NCBI GenBank assembly: GCA_900708905.1 | Contig: CAADRB010000005.1 | Span: 282,988 to 346,987, forward strand | Direction of reading: 5' to 3' | From: Hymenolepis diminuta | Taxonomy: Eukaryota; Platyhelminthes; Cestoda; Cyclophyllidea; Hymenolepididae | Length of the DNA: 64,000 nt | Part shown: piece by piece, positions 51,919-64,000 of the stretch | Numbering within the stretch: the stretch's first letter is position 1 | How the letters are laid out: the number at the start of each line of letters is the position of its first letter | Notes under the pieces: generated by a model | What the model saw: the letters and a program-made list of their open reading frames with translations, nothing else | What the model was told of the DNA's origin: nothing | Database searches by the model: none | Program-made: the position numbers and the translations under genes

Positions 51919-54728
51919 ATACATTTTTTTCTGTAAGCGATAAACTTATCAAATTTTATTAGAATTCGGTTTCCATTATGTGATGGTTTGTTGGGAATAA
52001 GATAACAACTAACGGCTGACAACTAGCATCAGTTCTAGAGCAGAACACCAAGAGCAGAATAAGTCAAAATGTGTTGATCGAGCCACAACTAGTATTTGAG
52101 CCAGTAAGAGAGAGATGAGGAACAAAGGTAATGAGAGGATAGCATAGGAGCAGACGTATAACAAGCGCGTGTTTCGATGGAAATGCAAGGACAGTTTTAT
52201 ATGAGTCATCTGAAAGCAATGAGGGTAAATAATTGCTGGTAAATAGGATTGATTAAACATTTTTTCAAACCAATTTGAGTTGCTCATGACAGATATCTCA
52301 ATTTTGTGTTTTTCATAGTTTTCATCGGCGATTTCCGTGCTTAAACTTAGAAAAACAGATGCGTTATTAAAATTTGAGGGGCAATCAAAAAGGAAATTAA
52401 ATCTATAATAAAAACTGGTGGTAAATAGCTTTTTTTCAAAGAGTGTATATTTGAATCTTCTTGCATCACTGAAGGTCATGATCAAAACTACCATTCTAAT
52501 ATTTAGTTGTTTCTTTCAAATTTTCATTTGAAATTGAAACTGCAGAATTAATTCCATAGATTATTTAAGTAGTATATTGTCTTTTTCATCCAGCCTAATA
52601 TTTAGATAATCGTCATTATATTCACCGATGCATATCCCGGGATGAGAACGACAACAAACTTAAGGGTCATTTTATATCAAAATTTAAAAGGTTTTTTTCC
52701 CTTAAAGGCAGTTTTATTTTAGTATTTCCTGATCCTGAAACTATATAAATTTAATTAATAATGAACTAATCAATCCAAGATGAGCATTTTTGCTTGATTA
52801 AGAAGTGTATTACTGGTTCATTTGGAATCGCTTATTATGCCCTAGAAATAGGATCAAATTTCAAATTTTAAATGGTTTTGATTCATCGGGGTAGAACATT
52901 AAAATAGCATTAGAAATGATAAATGTGCTAATAAAATAGTGCTTTTATAGGAATCAGTAGTCAAGTAAATATTTGTTTAGGAGTAATTAAGTTTTCGTTT
53001 AGCACATTAAAGACAACCGTCTAACTTCTATCGATCCTCACCACATCATAAAATGGAGAAAACAGAAACTGTCGATTAGGGGGCTTAATATGAGATGAAA
53101 GAAAACTCAAGGGGTGGGAGAGATTTTGTGAGTACGAAATTTTTACATGACTGTTGATATGGGGCAATTGCTTGAAGACAAAAGAATGAGAACCTTCGAT
53201 TTAGATGGCATTCACTTTTTCAGCGCATTGTTAAAACTCAGCCCATATCGACCATCTGAGTTGTCTAGTTGTGGTCAAATACATTGCTATGCAGTCGCAA
53301 TAGATTCTCTATATGCATACAGTTGCATGTTTGACAGAAAGGAGATTTCGCATCATAGATTAACAACCATAACTTCGATCTTACTGAATGGTATGTAAGG
53401 AGTAGCTAATTTCAGTCATATTAAGATAATAAAATTTTAACTTTAAGTGAATAAATATGAGCAATACGGCGAGGAATTCAACAGTACGTATCCTTACTCA
53501 AAATATTAAATGGCCTTTTTCAGTAAAAAAGACTATAGTAGTCCCATCTGATTAAATAGAATCCGCACCCAACCACCTCACCTCACATGATCATGCATGT
53601 TGTATGTCATGCTCATTTATTAGTATCATAAAAACCAAGAATGAGGTGGGTATGTAAAAAGTGTTATCTTGTTACAAATAGAAAATAGGCAACGATTTGT
53701 ATCGTTCTCTGCGAAATGTCGCCTTCAATTTAATATGGAATAAAATTCTAAAAAATTAATTCATTATTGTGATTAACAATTCATTTTGAGTGTGATCTAG
53801 TAAACATTTTAATGATTAAAAAAATAGCCAGATAGTCACATTCTTCTGATTCTGTCGGCGAAAAAAATGCAAATGAATCCACTTGGCCTGATCAGTCACG
53901 GATTTAAATTGATCGGTCGACAAGTTCTTCATTTGGTTGACGTAATTTGAACATTGTGGCCTTAAAAATAAATGTATGCTCCCTAAGAGAACACGACCAG
54001 CTCAATGCTTCCACTTTCTATTTCCCTTATTCAGATCCTTATTCAGGATTAAATATTGCGAAGACAGTGGCAATGAACTTGTTAAAATGTATCTATCAGT
54101 GATGATTAATCTTAACCCTAAAACGACTTCAAACAGCCCATGCATAACTTTGTACATATTGTCATTAAATTTGGTAGGGAAACTGGAGTGGTTTTCTGGT
54201 AATTAAAATTAATTATAACTATTTAAAAGTCGAGCCAGTTTAGTTTGAATTATTGTTGAATAAAGATACGACTTTTCTCTTAACGGCTTCATAAATCGAA
54301 ACTAAACTTTCAACAAAAATATCAAGGAGCATGACGAAATTGCAGTCTTAACTTTAAAAATAAATTTAAAATTTTTTTGCTTTTATGAATTTAAAAGAAG
54401 TTTAACAATTATAACTAGAAAAAAACACTATAATTAAATAAAATTTTATCTTCCAACCATGTGCATGTAAACAGTAAACTTTGACAAGTTGATTTCGCAT
54501 TAAAAACATCACTTGAATAAATTTTTTTGAATATAAAATATAAGAAAAAACCGGACGGGTGACTTTTAAAATACAAACATCTCGATGTTTTAACAGACAG
54601 ACAACATGAGGGGAATTAAAGATACCTCCTTAAAGAAAGTAAGTCAAACTCGAACTCGAAAAATTTAAATTCTCGTAATTATCCCCATCCTGTTTATTGG
54701 TTATTTAAGGCTGTGAGGTGGCTAAAGT

Positions 54729-54870
54729 ATCCCCAATAAATGTTTCTCGAAATTATCACCTTAATAAAAGTAATTTTTCGTTTATATGCTAGTTTAAACT
54801 GAGTGCAAAGTCGCACTTACCCCACATGGCAAAATCACAATTGCAGGAATCAATTTTCGATTGTTATTCA
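54729..54870 (+). repeat. Old dispersed repeat, copy 2
   Basis: Collinear with the left edge of the window (21-180), sharing the ATCCCCAATAAATG 14-mer, the GTTTAAAC-x-GAGT block and AATTGCAGGA. The first spacing is about 25 bases shorter than in copy 1, so the copies differ by indels. Same orientation, about 54.7 kb apart. No coding capacity. The region to its right becomes pyrimidine-rich. Confidence 0.45.
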
Positions 54871-54879
54871 CCGCTCTCG

Positions 54880-55480
54880 AGGTGACTGAGGTCTTTGCTC
54901 GCCTAATCCTGCATGCGTCGATTTTAACGCTGTGCAAACCATCGGTTCTTTTGCTTGAAGGAGAACTCTCTATATCTCCGGAATTACTCTATTCACATTC
55001 TTTATGAAAATACTTCGATTTTTCGTCCACGAAGCCACGGTGATGTTTTTACGTCTCTATGGCTCAAAACCCTTATCGATTCTCCCACTTTCTATAACTG
55101 TCTTGTTTCACCTAAAATACATTTGCGCTCATGCTCTCACGCGCGTCTTTACCCAAGTGCGTCATATGAACTGCCTTTGTATTTCCGCTCGCTTACGGGC
55201 ACACTTGTCTGACACCGGCTCCTACTCTTCTCTCTAATCTCTTCTATTCCTCAACTCTCTCCCCCCTACTTGCTTAAATCCTCATTGTGGTTAGTTCAAT
55301 ACATCTCGGCCAAGTTAGTTATTGGTGTACTGCTCTTAACCTGTAGGTAACCCTTACAAACTCAGCAAAACGCTCTCTCTCACCCTTGTTCCCCATCTCG
55401 TTTTCTATTATCGTTCTTTCACTCACAATTGAACTTTATTTCCTCTCTCCCCTAATTTCTCGAATTGCAATGCATTCTGG
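54880..55480 (+). other. Pyrimidine-rich, less AT-rich block
   Basis: The plus strand is strongly C/T-biased, with many CTCTC, TCTCC and CCCC words, and contains CpG-bearing words such as CTCGCC, GCGCGTC and GCTCGC. Two overlapping frames (54955-55212 and 55004-55237) run through it with no recognisable motif; both end near 55237. It could be the template strand of a purine-rich transcript, an exon or promoter, or a low-complexity block. I cannot assign it. Confidence 0.3.
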
Positions 55481-58369
55481 TTCACTCTGGACACGGAGAA
55501 TGTGATTGTTATTCTTCCTAAATTTAACTCGGTCATCAAGTTAAAATTTCAGTTTCTGAATTAGGAGTCCGAAATCTTCTATCTTTTTCTTTAAACACAA
55601 ATATTCCTCTCATTTTAGGGAATTGGAGTTTGATACGCTAAGTCGGAAAAGAGCTTAACGAATTTTCTTTGTCCTATCGTGGTGAATCCTAAACTAACCC
55701 CATCTCCTCAATCAGATGTTTTAATTGTTATCCTAGATTCTTACTGTTTCGTCGCCATATGACAAAGTTGGGGCATTTTCTTCACGATCCAATGCGTCGT
55801 TTGTCTAGTCAATTGACTGGCTGTTGTCAATATTCGTTGAAAATAGCTCTATTTGGAGGTCCCCAAGAGAAAAATGGAAGGAAATGATCATAATGAATAA
55901 GGATCATCTAGCAAATTGTTTAGAGCATGTTTCATGATTCAATGTGGATATTTGAAATAATTTTAGACCATTCCAACGTAATGGGAGATTAGGGGCATCA
56001 GGCGCTAAAATAGCACGTTTCAATATGAGCAGTGTTCACGATTGAAGTACAGAAGTGGTTTGTCGGTTAAAAGGAATGTTTGATGTGTAAGAAGAAAATG
56101 TCAAATGTTTGTCGTTGAAATTGACAACCACATTGTGTAATATTAGGCAAAGATGGAGGTGGTAGATCAGTTTTCTTAGCTAAGCTAATCCGTGTCATCC
56201 TGTCTATTTGTCCATGAAAGGTATTTGAAAAAACGTTACTGTAATGAGACTTGAAAGTTCCTCTGCATAGCTAAATAAACATTAAGAATTATTCGGCATA
56301 AACTGTATCAGGAGGACATTTACTGACTCTTCATTTAAACTTCCGATCGATGAAAAATGAATGTACTTTACAATCGATATCAATTTAAACTCATTGTTAT
56401 AAAATCGTCCCTTTTCATTGTTATTATTATTGCACAAGGCTTTGCAGAAGTGTCTCATATTTTTTCATTGCCAGTTTTTATGAAAGATTTTGCAGAGTAT
56501 TGGCAAAAAGTGTGTTCAAATAATGTCATCTTTGTTTAAAATGACTGAGATATCAAATTCAGCCAGCTGACGTAATATCTGAAACCTCAGGACTGACAAT
56601 TATTTAATGATAAATAAAATTGATTATGTCTGTATAACGATTACTCTCACCAAACCGAACAAGACGTTTTAAAGTTGGCATCATTGAGCAGCACCTGAGC
56701 GAAGTTCAAGCAAGTGTTTAAAATTATTAGAGATCAAGAATTTAAGAAAGACCAAGCAATAAAATTATCGCAATGAAAACTTTCAGAAACCTTGATTGAT
56801 CAAACTGTGCATTTTTCTCTATTTATATCTTGCTTTATCAGATAGTAAATCAGAATGATGGGATTTTACTTAAATTGGTTCACGTCATGGAGGTCCGTCA
56901 TAAGATAGGATAAGGCCATTAGATTTGTTTGCGGATTTGAGTTGTTTGAAAAGAGTTGTTTACAACAATGGCCTAAAAGCTTCACCACTGGCAGAAACTA
57001 ATGTGTTGAAGAAAAGTAAACAAAATAAGAAATCTTTGTAGACAACTAAATACTGCAGATCAGTCAGAAAGGAGGGGAGGGGCTTTATTCATCAAAAGAA
57101 ACGACAGGTAATTTTAGGGGGGGGGGAGACTTGGATGACCTGTCATGATGATATGGAAATCTGTGGCCCTATGCGTTTGCGTTGGCCTGAGAGCGCTCGC
57201 TTACATACTTTGTGTAGTTATTCAAATTGCCCGATAATATTATTATCGATAGGATATGACATGACATTATTGTATAAGTTAGCCAATGGGAGACTTGCGG
57301 TAAAGTAGACATCTGGTGATTAAGAGGACACGTCAATTTGAATGATTGATACGTAATGGTCAACGAAAGGACCTGATTCAGAGGGTTAATATGGCAATTG
57401 ACAACGACATTTCTTCACTATTTAATTGGAATCGAAATGCATAAATTTGCCTATTTTAGAGTTGCACTTCACTTTAAAAACCCATAAAATAGAATTTTCC
57501 CTTATGCACCAAACTATGTACATCGTATTTGTGATCAGTAGAAAGTTTAAAATCGTATATATCGCCAAGTATTTCAGACAATTTTAATACGCTCCATGAA
57601 CTAATCTATTCTCCCACTAACTTTATTTACTTTAGTTTCCAAAATGGCGGCACAATGATCAGTGTACACTTTTGCTAAGACAGGGGTCACAAGACGTATG
57701 TATTGACCGGTCAATCACATACTGGTTTATCTGATCAACAAGAGAGTGACTGAAAGCAGGTTTGTCTCCATAATTCCTTCTCATCACTCTAGGTAAGAGT
57801 TGCTAATACTTTCCTTAATGTACTTGGGGAGTTTTATTGCCTAGATAACTATAACTTATCGATAATGATTACTAATCTTATCGGATTAAATAACAAAAAA
57901 GATTCTAATTATGCTGTTCGATAGGGCGCTAATATTAATGGACGAATGGACGGTACTTACTCGTAGAGAAAAACAGAGATAAGATAAATGAAGATGAAGT
58001 ACTTGCGAAGGAGGAGGTAAATTGACGGTGATCTTCATTTCTCTCTAAAATAAACACAATTCAGGTGCTAACCGATTTGACTTTTCCATATTATTAAGTT
58101 TTGCAAATATAAGAGGTAGCTTCGTCTGACAACAACCTATTTAACCTCTAAGACAAGCTCGACATACGAAAGTTTAATTGATTAAAACACTTTAATAAAA
58201 ACAAGGGAAACGACCAAATTGGCATCATGTATAATTATTGGTTTTTAGATTTCTTGCACATTCTACAATCCCATTGGAACGCTGTTAAAATTCATTCACT
58301 TTAGCCCACAGAATGCACATACACAATGAATTATTTATATTTCTGCGCCATCATCAGCATCATCACCTA
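55481..58369. other. Stretch without a supportable gene
   Basis: AT-rich background. Short features are a G10 run at 57117-57126 preceded by GGAGGGGAGGGG at 57071-57082, and a CGATAAT/ATTATCG hairpin near 57231-57250. No protein motif or RNA gene was recognised. Confidence 0.5.
57117..57126 (+). repeat. Homopolymer G10 tract
   Basis: Ten consecutive G, about 35 bases after a GGAGGGGAGGGG tract (57071-57082). Four or more G-runs lie within 60 bases, so a G-quadruplex is conceivable. Long G-runs are also frequent sites of sequencing or assembly error. Confidence 0.7.
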
Positions 58370-58940
58370 CTGACTCGTACGAACGAACAACGCCCAGCTG
58401 ACTACTTGTCTTCGACGGCAACGACGTCAGCCAATAGAATTTACCAAACCCCCATTCGCACGCCCATTGGTAGGTGATGACATTTGTGTGTTATTGCCAC
58501 TGTGTACTTGCTGTCCATACAGAAACGAGCTGCTTCGCCCACGACTCACGTCACGCTATCTCCCTCTGGTGTTCTAAGGAGCGAAGATTAGACATACCCA
58601 TACACACAGCTGTTTCACAGCTGGGCAGTGAAATCATAGATAGTTTTCCTCTCTCTCGTGCCACTGATTATGGCTTTATTTCTTTCACCTACACCGTCCT
58701 TTTATTCAATCTTTGTGATATCAGAGCTTGCATTCTTCCTCTTATTTGCCTGATTTCATTGTCCCTGTTGCTGTATAATGTTCTGTTATCATCGGAGATT
58801 TGTTTTATCTCAGGATTTCGGTATCGCGGCCTTAGGAATTATTCTACTCCCTACGGTATTCGTTAATCCCGGATTTATTATGTCTGATGCTAGGAAAATG
58901 CATCTAGTTTATTGGAATACTTCCAATCCATTGTAAGTTA
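58370..58940 (+). promoter_or_regulatory. Promoter-like island, possible first exon
   Basis: An abrupt rise in G+C and CpG in an AT-rich setting. Within 100 bases there are GACGTCAGCCAATAG (58425-58439), which combines a CRE-like ACGTCA with a CCAAT box, and GCCCATTGG (58463-58471), an inverted CCAAT beside a GC-box-like word. Downstream is a 130-codon frame (58474-58866) with no recognisable domain, and a good donor consensus, GTAAGT, at 58933-58938. Together these resemble a housekeeping-type promoter with a first exon transcribed rightwards, whose later exons would lie outside the window or be unrecognised. No protein identity can be given. Confidence 0.35.
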
Positions 58941-61900
58941 CGCAAATATTTCATTTTTTAGTAAATGATTGCGCTTTCACTAAAACCACAATCGATAAAT
59001 TGGATAGAGTTCCCGTCAAGCGTATCTTTCATTAACTTTAGTTCAAAGCAAATAAAGTTATGTAAACGACTGAATTAAAGGAAAAAGCGCAAATAAGAGT
59101 GATTAATTGAGGGATTATTTGGTAGTGGGGTGGGTATTATCCCCTTAATAGCCTTGGAGTCCCCGTTTTCCCCCAAACGGTTAACGGCTTTTGTGGATTG
59201 GTAATGGGATTTTGTAGTCCGTCGGTATAGGGAAGAGGGATTCCTGGAATTAGTGTTCTTCATGCGTGGTTAGTCAAGCTAAAATTTGCACAGTGGGTCC
59301 ATGTTATTCAGTCAAATTATCTAAACAGCTGGTGTAAATTCTTACACAAATTATTTACAACTTTTCAAATAAAATGCTAGAAAAAAGCCTTAAACTGCAC
59401 CTTCAGTGATTGTTTTAGGCGTGTCTGCGGTTACGTTTTCAAATTTTATTAATCTTCCATTTGTCATTTAGGATGAGGACAGTTAATTTTGGAAATGTTG
59501 ATGGAACCAGACACTTTGCGGTTTCCATTATCACTACTAACCATACCAGAAACGATTTTTTAAATAAAATTCGGAGCATATTTCCATGCCAATGAATACA
59601 TTTAATTAATTATTTAATGTAGACAGTGTTTTCTTCTCTTTGGTTCCTTTTAGTTCTTCGATTTAGGTTAATTTTAAATAATTTAAGTATACATGACGAC
59701 AATGGTTAGTTTTCATTCTTGAAAGTGATCCCATAATAACAGACAAAGGTGGAATGCGAAAAAATAATGACAAAATTGGCTTTGTAACCTCCAGTAATGA
59801 AAAAAATTACAAATTTCAATCTTGCGTTTGCATCTGAAGGCATAGAATAACTAAAAAGACCAATAAAATATGAAAGGCGCTTCAATAGGAGTTGGGATGT
59901 CAAGATTTATCTCATTCAAAGTGTGGAATAATTGAGCTACCAACTTTCTGTTACTGAGTGAATTCGCTTCACTATATCTAGACATCTTAAATTTTATGTC
60001 TCATTATGTGACTCCCCATATTCTGGGTGGGTTCATGTTAGCGATATTCAAGGAGTTTTTACTCGTTAATTCGACGGGATAATTTTTCACAACACTTTGA
60101 TTCACTTACAGCCAAGGAAAGCTGAACGAGACTGGAAGAGACAGGTTTTACGTAGTGGAGCTTATCAAATGCGAAATTTAATATTCATTAAATTAAATTA
60201 ATTCATTAAATTCAAAACTGTGTAAGTAGACAGTTTTGTATCACATTCTGTTATTATATATTAATAAGGAGATAAATTCTTTCTTCATATATAATGTTGG
60301 TCAGTATGTTGACTAATAACACGATTCTTTCATCATTTAACAGACACTTGAAACCGCTTGTCATAGCTCAGTAGTCATGACACAGCCAAGCTTTTCGAAA
60401 CACTGCTAAGATATTTCTTCCGCCTTCATTCGCTATGTTTAAGTGCACATCATACCTATTTCTTGTATTTTGAACTACCGTTGTTTTCTGTTAAATATGA
60501 AAACGAATCAAATAGAGACAATTACTAACAACGGTACCAGTGCCCAATTATTAGACAACTAGCGGAAGATTTTAATCCGTGGGATTAATATCTTTTTCCC
60601 ATTTTCGCAAATGTTTAATTCCAAACCAGGTGGTCCCCAACTATCTAATCTATGAATCTACGTTTTTTGGAAGGGATTTAAAAAACGGTCTAGAGAAAAA
60701 TGACTAAACAAGGGGAAAAGTTCAATTTGATTCGTTTAATTTAGAATAAATAGTTTGATTTTCCAGTTTTCCTAAGGGTCTTTTAATAAAAATCTCATTA
60801 ATTTTATGATTTAGTCTAAAATCTGTTGCTCAGACAAGTTAAAAGGCTTAAACAAATTTAACTTTTATACTTGCCAGTAGGCAAGAGATTTAATGTGAAA
60901 GAAAGAGGCCATGGAGAACAATTCAAGCCTTTTCCACCCGAATGATTATCCTCACGCCACAGTGTTTCATCGTAAAAGAATAACAAGAAAAATATATTCT
61001 GAGATTATCATTACCGATAGTTAACTCCAGCATGTTTAAGAAAAGTGGCAAAACTCTTATTTTGAGCAGAGAGAAATGCACGCCAGAATTATTAAGAGAC
61101 TCTTTTTATGTCACCATTTCTAGTGATCAGAATTAACTGACGAAGCTGGAAACCCAACTCACTATATGAGCACAAATAAGCATTTATCAAGATACCTCTG
61201 ACTTGAAGTACTTGAAACTTGATCACTATGCCACTGAAACAAATAAGAATTCCATTAACTTAATACAACAAAATTACTTTTGTAAGTTCTAAATTCTATT
61301 TCTCCAACTATAAAACATTTATTATTTATTTTCGTAAGTGAGAGAAATATCCGAGAGAAAACATGTTGGTTTGGGTATTGTATCATCTTTAAGGAAATAA
61401 ATAGGATTCATGTGCTTATCTGATAAGGAGCTTATCAGTCTTAATTGTAATGCTCCGGACATTTAAAAAGACGTAATTGATTTTTTGTTTTAATTGTTCA
61501 GGTGAATTAGAAAGTTAGATTGCGAGAATAAGAGGCGGCAGTGGAAAAGACGAATTTGTTTGAATAAAAATGTTATTTTTCTACCCAAATGATTTTGTTC
61601 ACGCTATAGAGTCTGCCCACACAGAGGAATCCCACGCAAAAGTGCTCATTTTTTTCTAGTTTTTCTCCACTCACTTTCTCTTCTGGTCTAATTTTCTCAA
61701 CGTCCTTGTACCACTTAGGACTTTTCCCGCTAATTTGCGTCAAATTAAGAGGAACAATTTGGTCATTAGGTCATGTAGCCAAAAAGAAATGGCTTTTGTA
61801 ATGTCACTTGTTCAGATTTAATCATTTTACTAATATTATTATTAATTATGAAAAAGCAAAAAAGGGACAAACACGATTTAATCAAGTTGTAGTAACTTAA

Positions 61901-64000
61901 CACTGAGTATACACTGAAATCAAGAATTTAAGAGTCCCTTATTGGTTCTAGAAGTTTGAGTTGCTCACTTCCTAATAAAAAGTATAATTCAATTTGAAAT
62001 TTATAAATTTCCAAAGGCATAAGTTTTGTAACTTTAACTCCGGGTTTCCGGATGAGTTCATGTCACCTTATTCAGAGCTTGTAGATCAGTTAAATCAACT
62101 GAATGGTTACTTCTATTTTAATCTTTTTCAACCATGAGCAGGTAGATGATATTAGCAAAGGCATTTACGAAATTAAAGAGCTAACTCGACTTTACTCATA
62201 GTGAACTATACCGGAAGTTACTAGTTCATCTTTATTAGGGATCTTTCAGGCAGCCCAATTTTTTACTTAAAACTCTAAACATTTATTTATAAATTAGAGT
62301 AAACGAAACTTTTAGTATCAAATATTTGTCGAAACTTCAAAAAAACTTAAGGTTTAATATGATGAGAAGGTGTTTATATTAGTAAATTTGATTGAAAAGT
62401 TGAAAATGCTGTATGATATCGAGGGTTCTTAAAGATTTGTCAAGGTTTAATTCAAATTATAGTTAGAAAATACATAGAACATTGGGTAATGATAAAGTCA
62501 GCCATATTTACGAAATAATTTATCCTATTTAACGGTCTAAATTCACATGATCAACGTAATTGCTAGCAATTAAGCCTGAATACTTACGTGAAAAATTCGC
62601 TGAATTATTGCTGACGTCATAAGTTGGATGATCCAGACTTCAAAATAATTCCTCCTGGTAAAGAATAAAATTTATCAAAAAATAAGTGAAATAAGTTTTA
62701 CTTTAACTGTCACTACTCTCCATTATTACATAGTTTACAAATTCTTGGGCTGCTTTGTTTATGACTTAAAAGTGTAAGTATTAATATCAAATTATTAAAA
62801 TTTTCCATGCTTAACAGCTTTTCATCGTGTGGAAACATCCAAGCACAGAGAAAGTGAGAGTTTATATTTTCCTCTAAGACAAAATATTTGGGCAATTGAA
62901 GTCGATTATCAGGAAATCAGAAGACCCCAATATCATAAGTTAAAACGCTATTATTCAAGTGGGAGTGAAGGAGATCTAGGTGACTTGGTTCTGTGTAATT
63001 TCGCAGACATCCTCTTTTTACAGAGTTTGTGTTGCATCATTCAAGGGGACAGTGGAGTCTACTAGGTGGCAATTCATCTTCGGGTTTGCGAACATACACT
63101 TACACTTTCAGTCAAATAAAAGGAAATTTAGGATATTGCTTCTTTTATATTTCGATTTTGTCCTGCATTCCACAAAACCGCACCAATCAATTCTAAAGCT
63201 TTACTTAATGTATTTCAACAAATTTTTAAATCATTGTGAAATGATTACATTTTAATACGATTATGAATCAGGGAAGTTGCAGTTTATTTAATAGGGAATT
63301 TTAAATTAGAGATGCTGATGCAGCATTTCAGCATTGTTACTTATTGCATCGAACCAAGTAACTTAAACAATTCATTCTCACAAATTTAAATGGAATTTTT
63401 CCATGTAATGTCCGACCAATTTGTCCCCAATTGGAATGTCCTTCAATTTAAAAGAACAAAGGAAATTTTTAGAGATTCCGTCAAGAATGGGCATAACCAT
63501 GGTAATGACCTAGTTTTAAGTCAATTAAAAACGTGCTTTATTCATATATCTTTTAATTTAGCGAATACTCAAATTTAAAAATTTACATTGTCCGTACATC
63601 GATAAAGTAGATTTATTAATGACAGAGTTTAGTTTTATTAATCCAAGCACTGGGCAGAATTAATGTGCTTTTCCAAATAAAGAGAAGTGAAAACGCTTGG
63701 AAATTCAAATATTAAATCTATTTGAATCTATTAAATCTTTTGTCAGTTATGCTCAAAGGGCTACTTAAGCAGTCATTTCACGAGGAAAAATCAGATGAGG
63801 ATTTTGAGAGTGACTGGAATCGCAAGCATTGATAACATTTGAAACCCAAACAATTGAACCTCCTTGTGCAGGTTTGAAAATGCAAATTCATGGAAAAAAT
63901 GGAAAATTGAATAAAAAATTTTCCTGTTGTATCCAATATTTAGTGGTATTAAATTATGCACTTCGTCAGATAGGATCTTTAACTAAATGGAAGTGTCTCC
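58941..64000. other. Right-hand stretch without a supportable gene
   Basis: AT-rich, with short frames only (up to 91 codons, 62980-63255 plus) and no recognisable family. Noted are inverted repeats CAAAACTGT/ACAGTTTTG at 60213-60238 and CTGATAAG/CTTATCAG at 61420-61438. If the island at 58.4 kb is a real promoter, this could be its first intron. Confidence 0.5.
61420..61438. repeat. Tight hairpin with clustered GATA motifs
   Basis: CTGATAAG (61420-61427), a 3-base loop GAG, then CTTATCAG (61431-61438), a perfect 8-base stem. With CTTATC at 61415-61420 this makes three GATAA words in 24 bases. It resembles a composite GATA-factor site. A few such short-loop stems are expected by chance in 64 kb. 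Confidence 0.3.

Larger units (their letters stand above)
42301..54728. other. 12-kb stretch without a supportable gene
   Basis: No recognisable protein domain, RNA gene or transposon. The longest frame is 161 codons on the minus strand (52494-52009); it has one hydrophobic stretch near its end but no homology I recognise, no obvious splice sites and no polyadenylation context, so I do not call it. Small repeats are present: an 11-base tandem at 43493-43514, an AGATCCTA/TAGGATCT hairpin at 45004-45021, a (GACA)n patch near 50191 and a TA run near 51900. Confidence 0.5.

Noticed and set aside
52009..52494. 161-codon open frame on the minus strand, the second longest in the window
   Set aside because: One hydrophobic stretch near the end but no recognisable domain, splice sites or polyadenylation context; its composition fits translated AT-rich DNA.
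58474..58866. 130-codon frame inside the promoter-like island, considered as a protein
   Set aside because: Cys/Leu/Ser-rich with no family resemblance and no orthologue-like motif. The GC-richer composition alone explains a longer open frame. Kept only as part of a possible first exon.
60213..60238. 9-bp inverted repeat CAAAACTGT/ACAGTTTTG with an 8-base loop
   Set aside because: AT-rich stems of this size are expected by chance at this base composition; no associated feature.
60360..60440. tRNA-like A box (TAGCTCAGTAG)
   Set aside because: No B box (GGTTCGA-type) at the right distance and no acceptor stem pairing.
47405..62275. Possible short interspersed family with TAGGATCA-TCTG words at 47.4, 51.5 and 62.2 kb
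   Set aside because: Similarity covers only about 30 bases at about 70% and does not extend; not distinguishable from chance by eye.

Overview
This is AT-rich (by eye roughly two thirds A+T), intron-containing animal nuclear DNA, not bacterial or organellar. The clearest evidence is a class A (rhodopsin-type) G-protein-coupled receptor split by a phase-compatible GT-AG intron, with a canonical polyadenylation signal, inside very gene-poor sequence. The receptor type and a degenerate Tc1/mariner element that reads like the maT-type mariners point to an invertebrate, probably an arthropod; a crustacean such as a copepod is a guess. The species cannot be read from the sequence.

Layout. 1-6.4 kb: no recognisable gene; one end of an old dispersed repeat, a purine-rich block near 2.3-2.6 kb and a pair of inverted repeats near 3.2 kb. 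6.4-13.8 kb: the receptor gene on the minus strand. It has two coding exons (13637-13375 and 7423-6484), a 5.95-kb intron containing a 76-base assembly gap, a poly(A) signal about 100 bases past the stop, and CCAAT-type motifs upstream. 14.0-14.3 kb and 35.0-35.3 kb: two same-orientation copies of a roughly 285-bp LTR-like or SINE-like repeat. 14.3-32.4 kb: long stretch with no supportable gene. 32.4-33.7 kb: a dead mariner on the minus strand, recognisable along almost the whole transposase but with in-frame stops, frameshifts and a lost catalytic residue. 35.3-40 kb: no supportable gene. 40.0-42.4 kb: a less AT-rich island with weak coding-like segments on both strands, none assigned to a family. 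42.4-54.7 kb: no supportable gene. 54.7-55.5 kb: a second copy of the repeat at the left edge, then a pyrimidine-rich block. 58.4-58.9 kb: a GC-richer, promoter-like island with CCAAT and CRE-like motifs. 58.9-64 kb: no supportable gene.

Only the receptor can be called a functional gene with confidence. It would encode a 400-residue seven-transmembrane receptor, probably for a neuropeptide. The other features are transposon remnants, simple repeats and candidate regulatory sequence. I found no tRNA, rRNA, CRISPR array or operon-like structure, and I do not see a new multi-gene system here. The short open frames scattered through the window are what AT-rich non-coding DNA gives by chance, and I have left them out.
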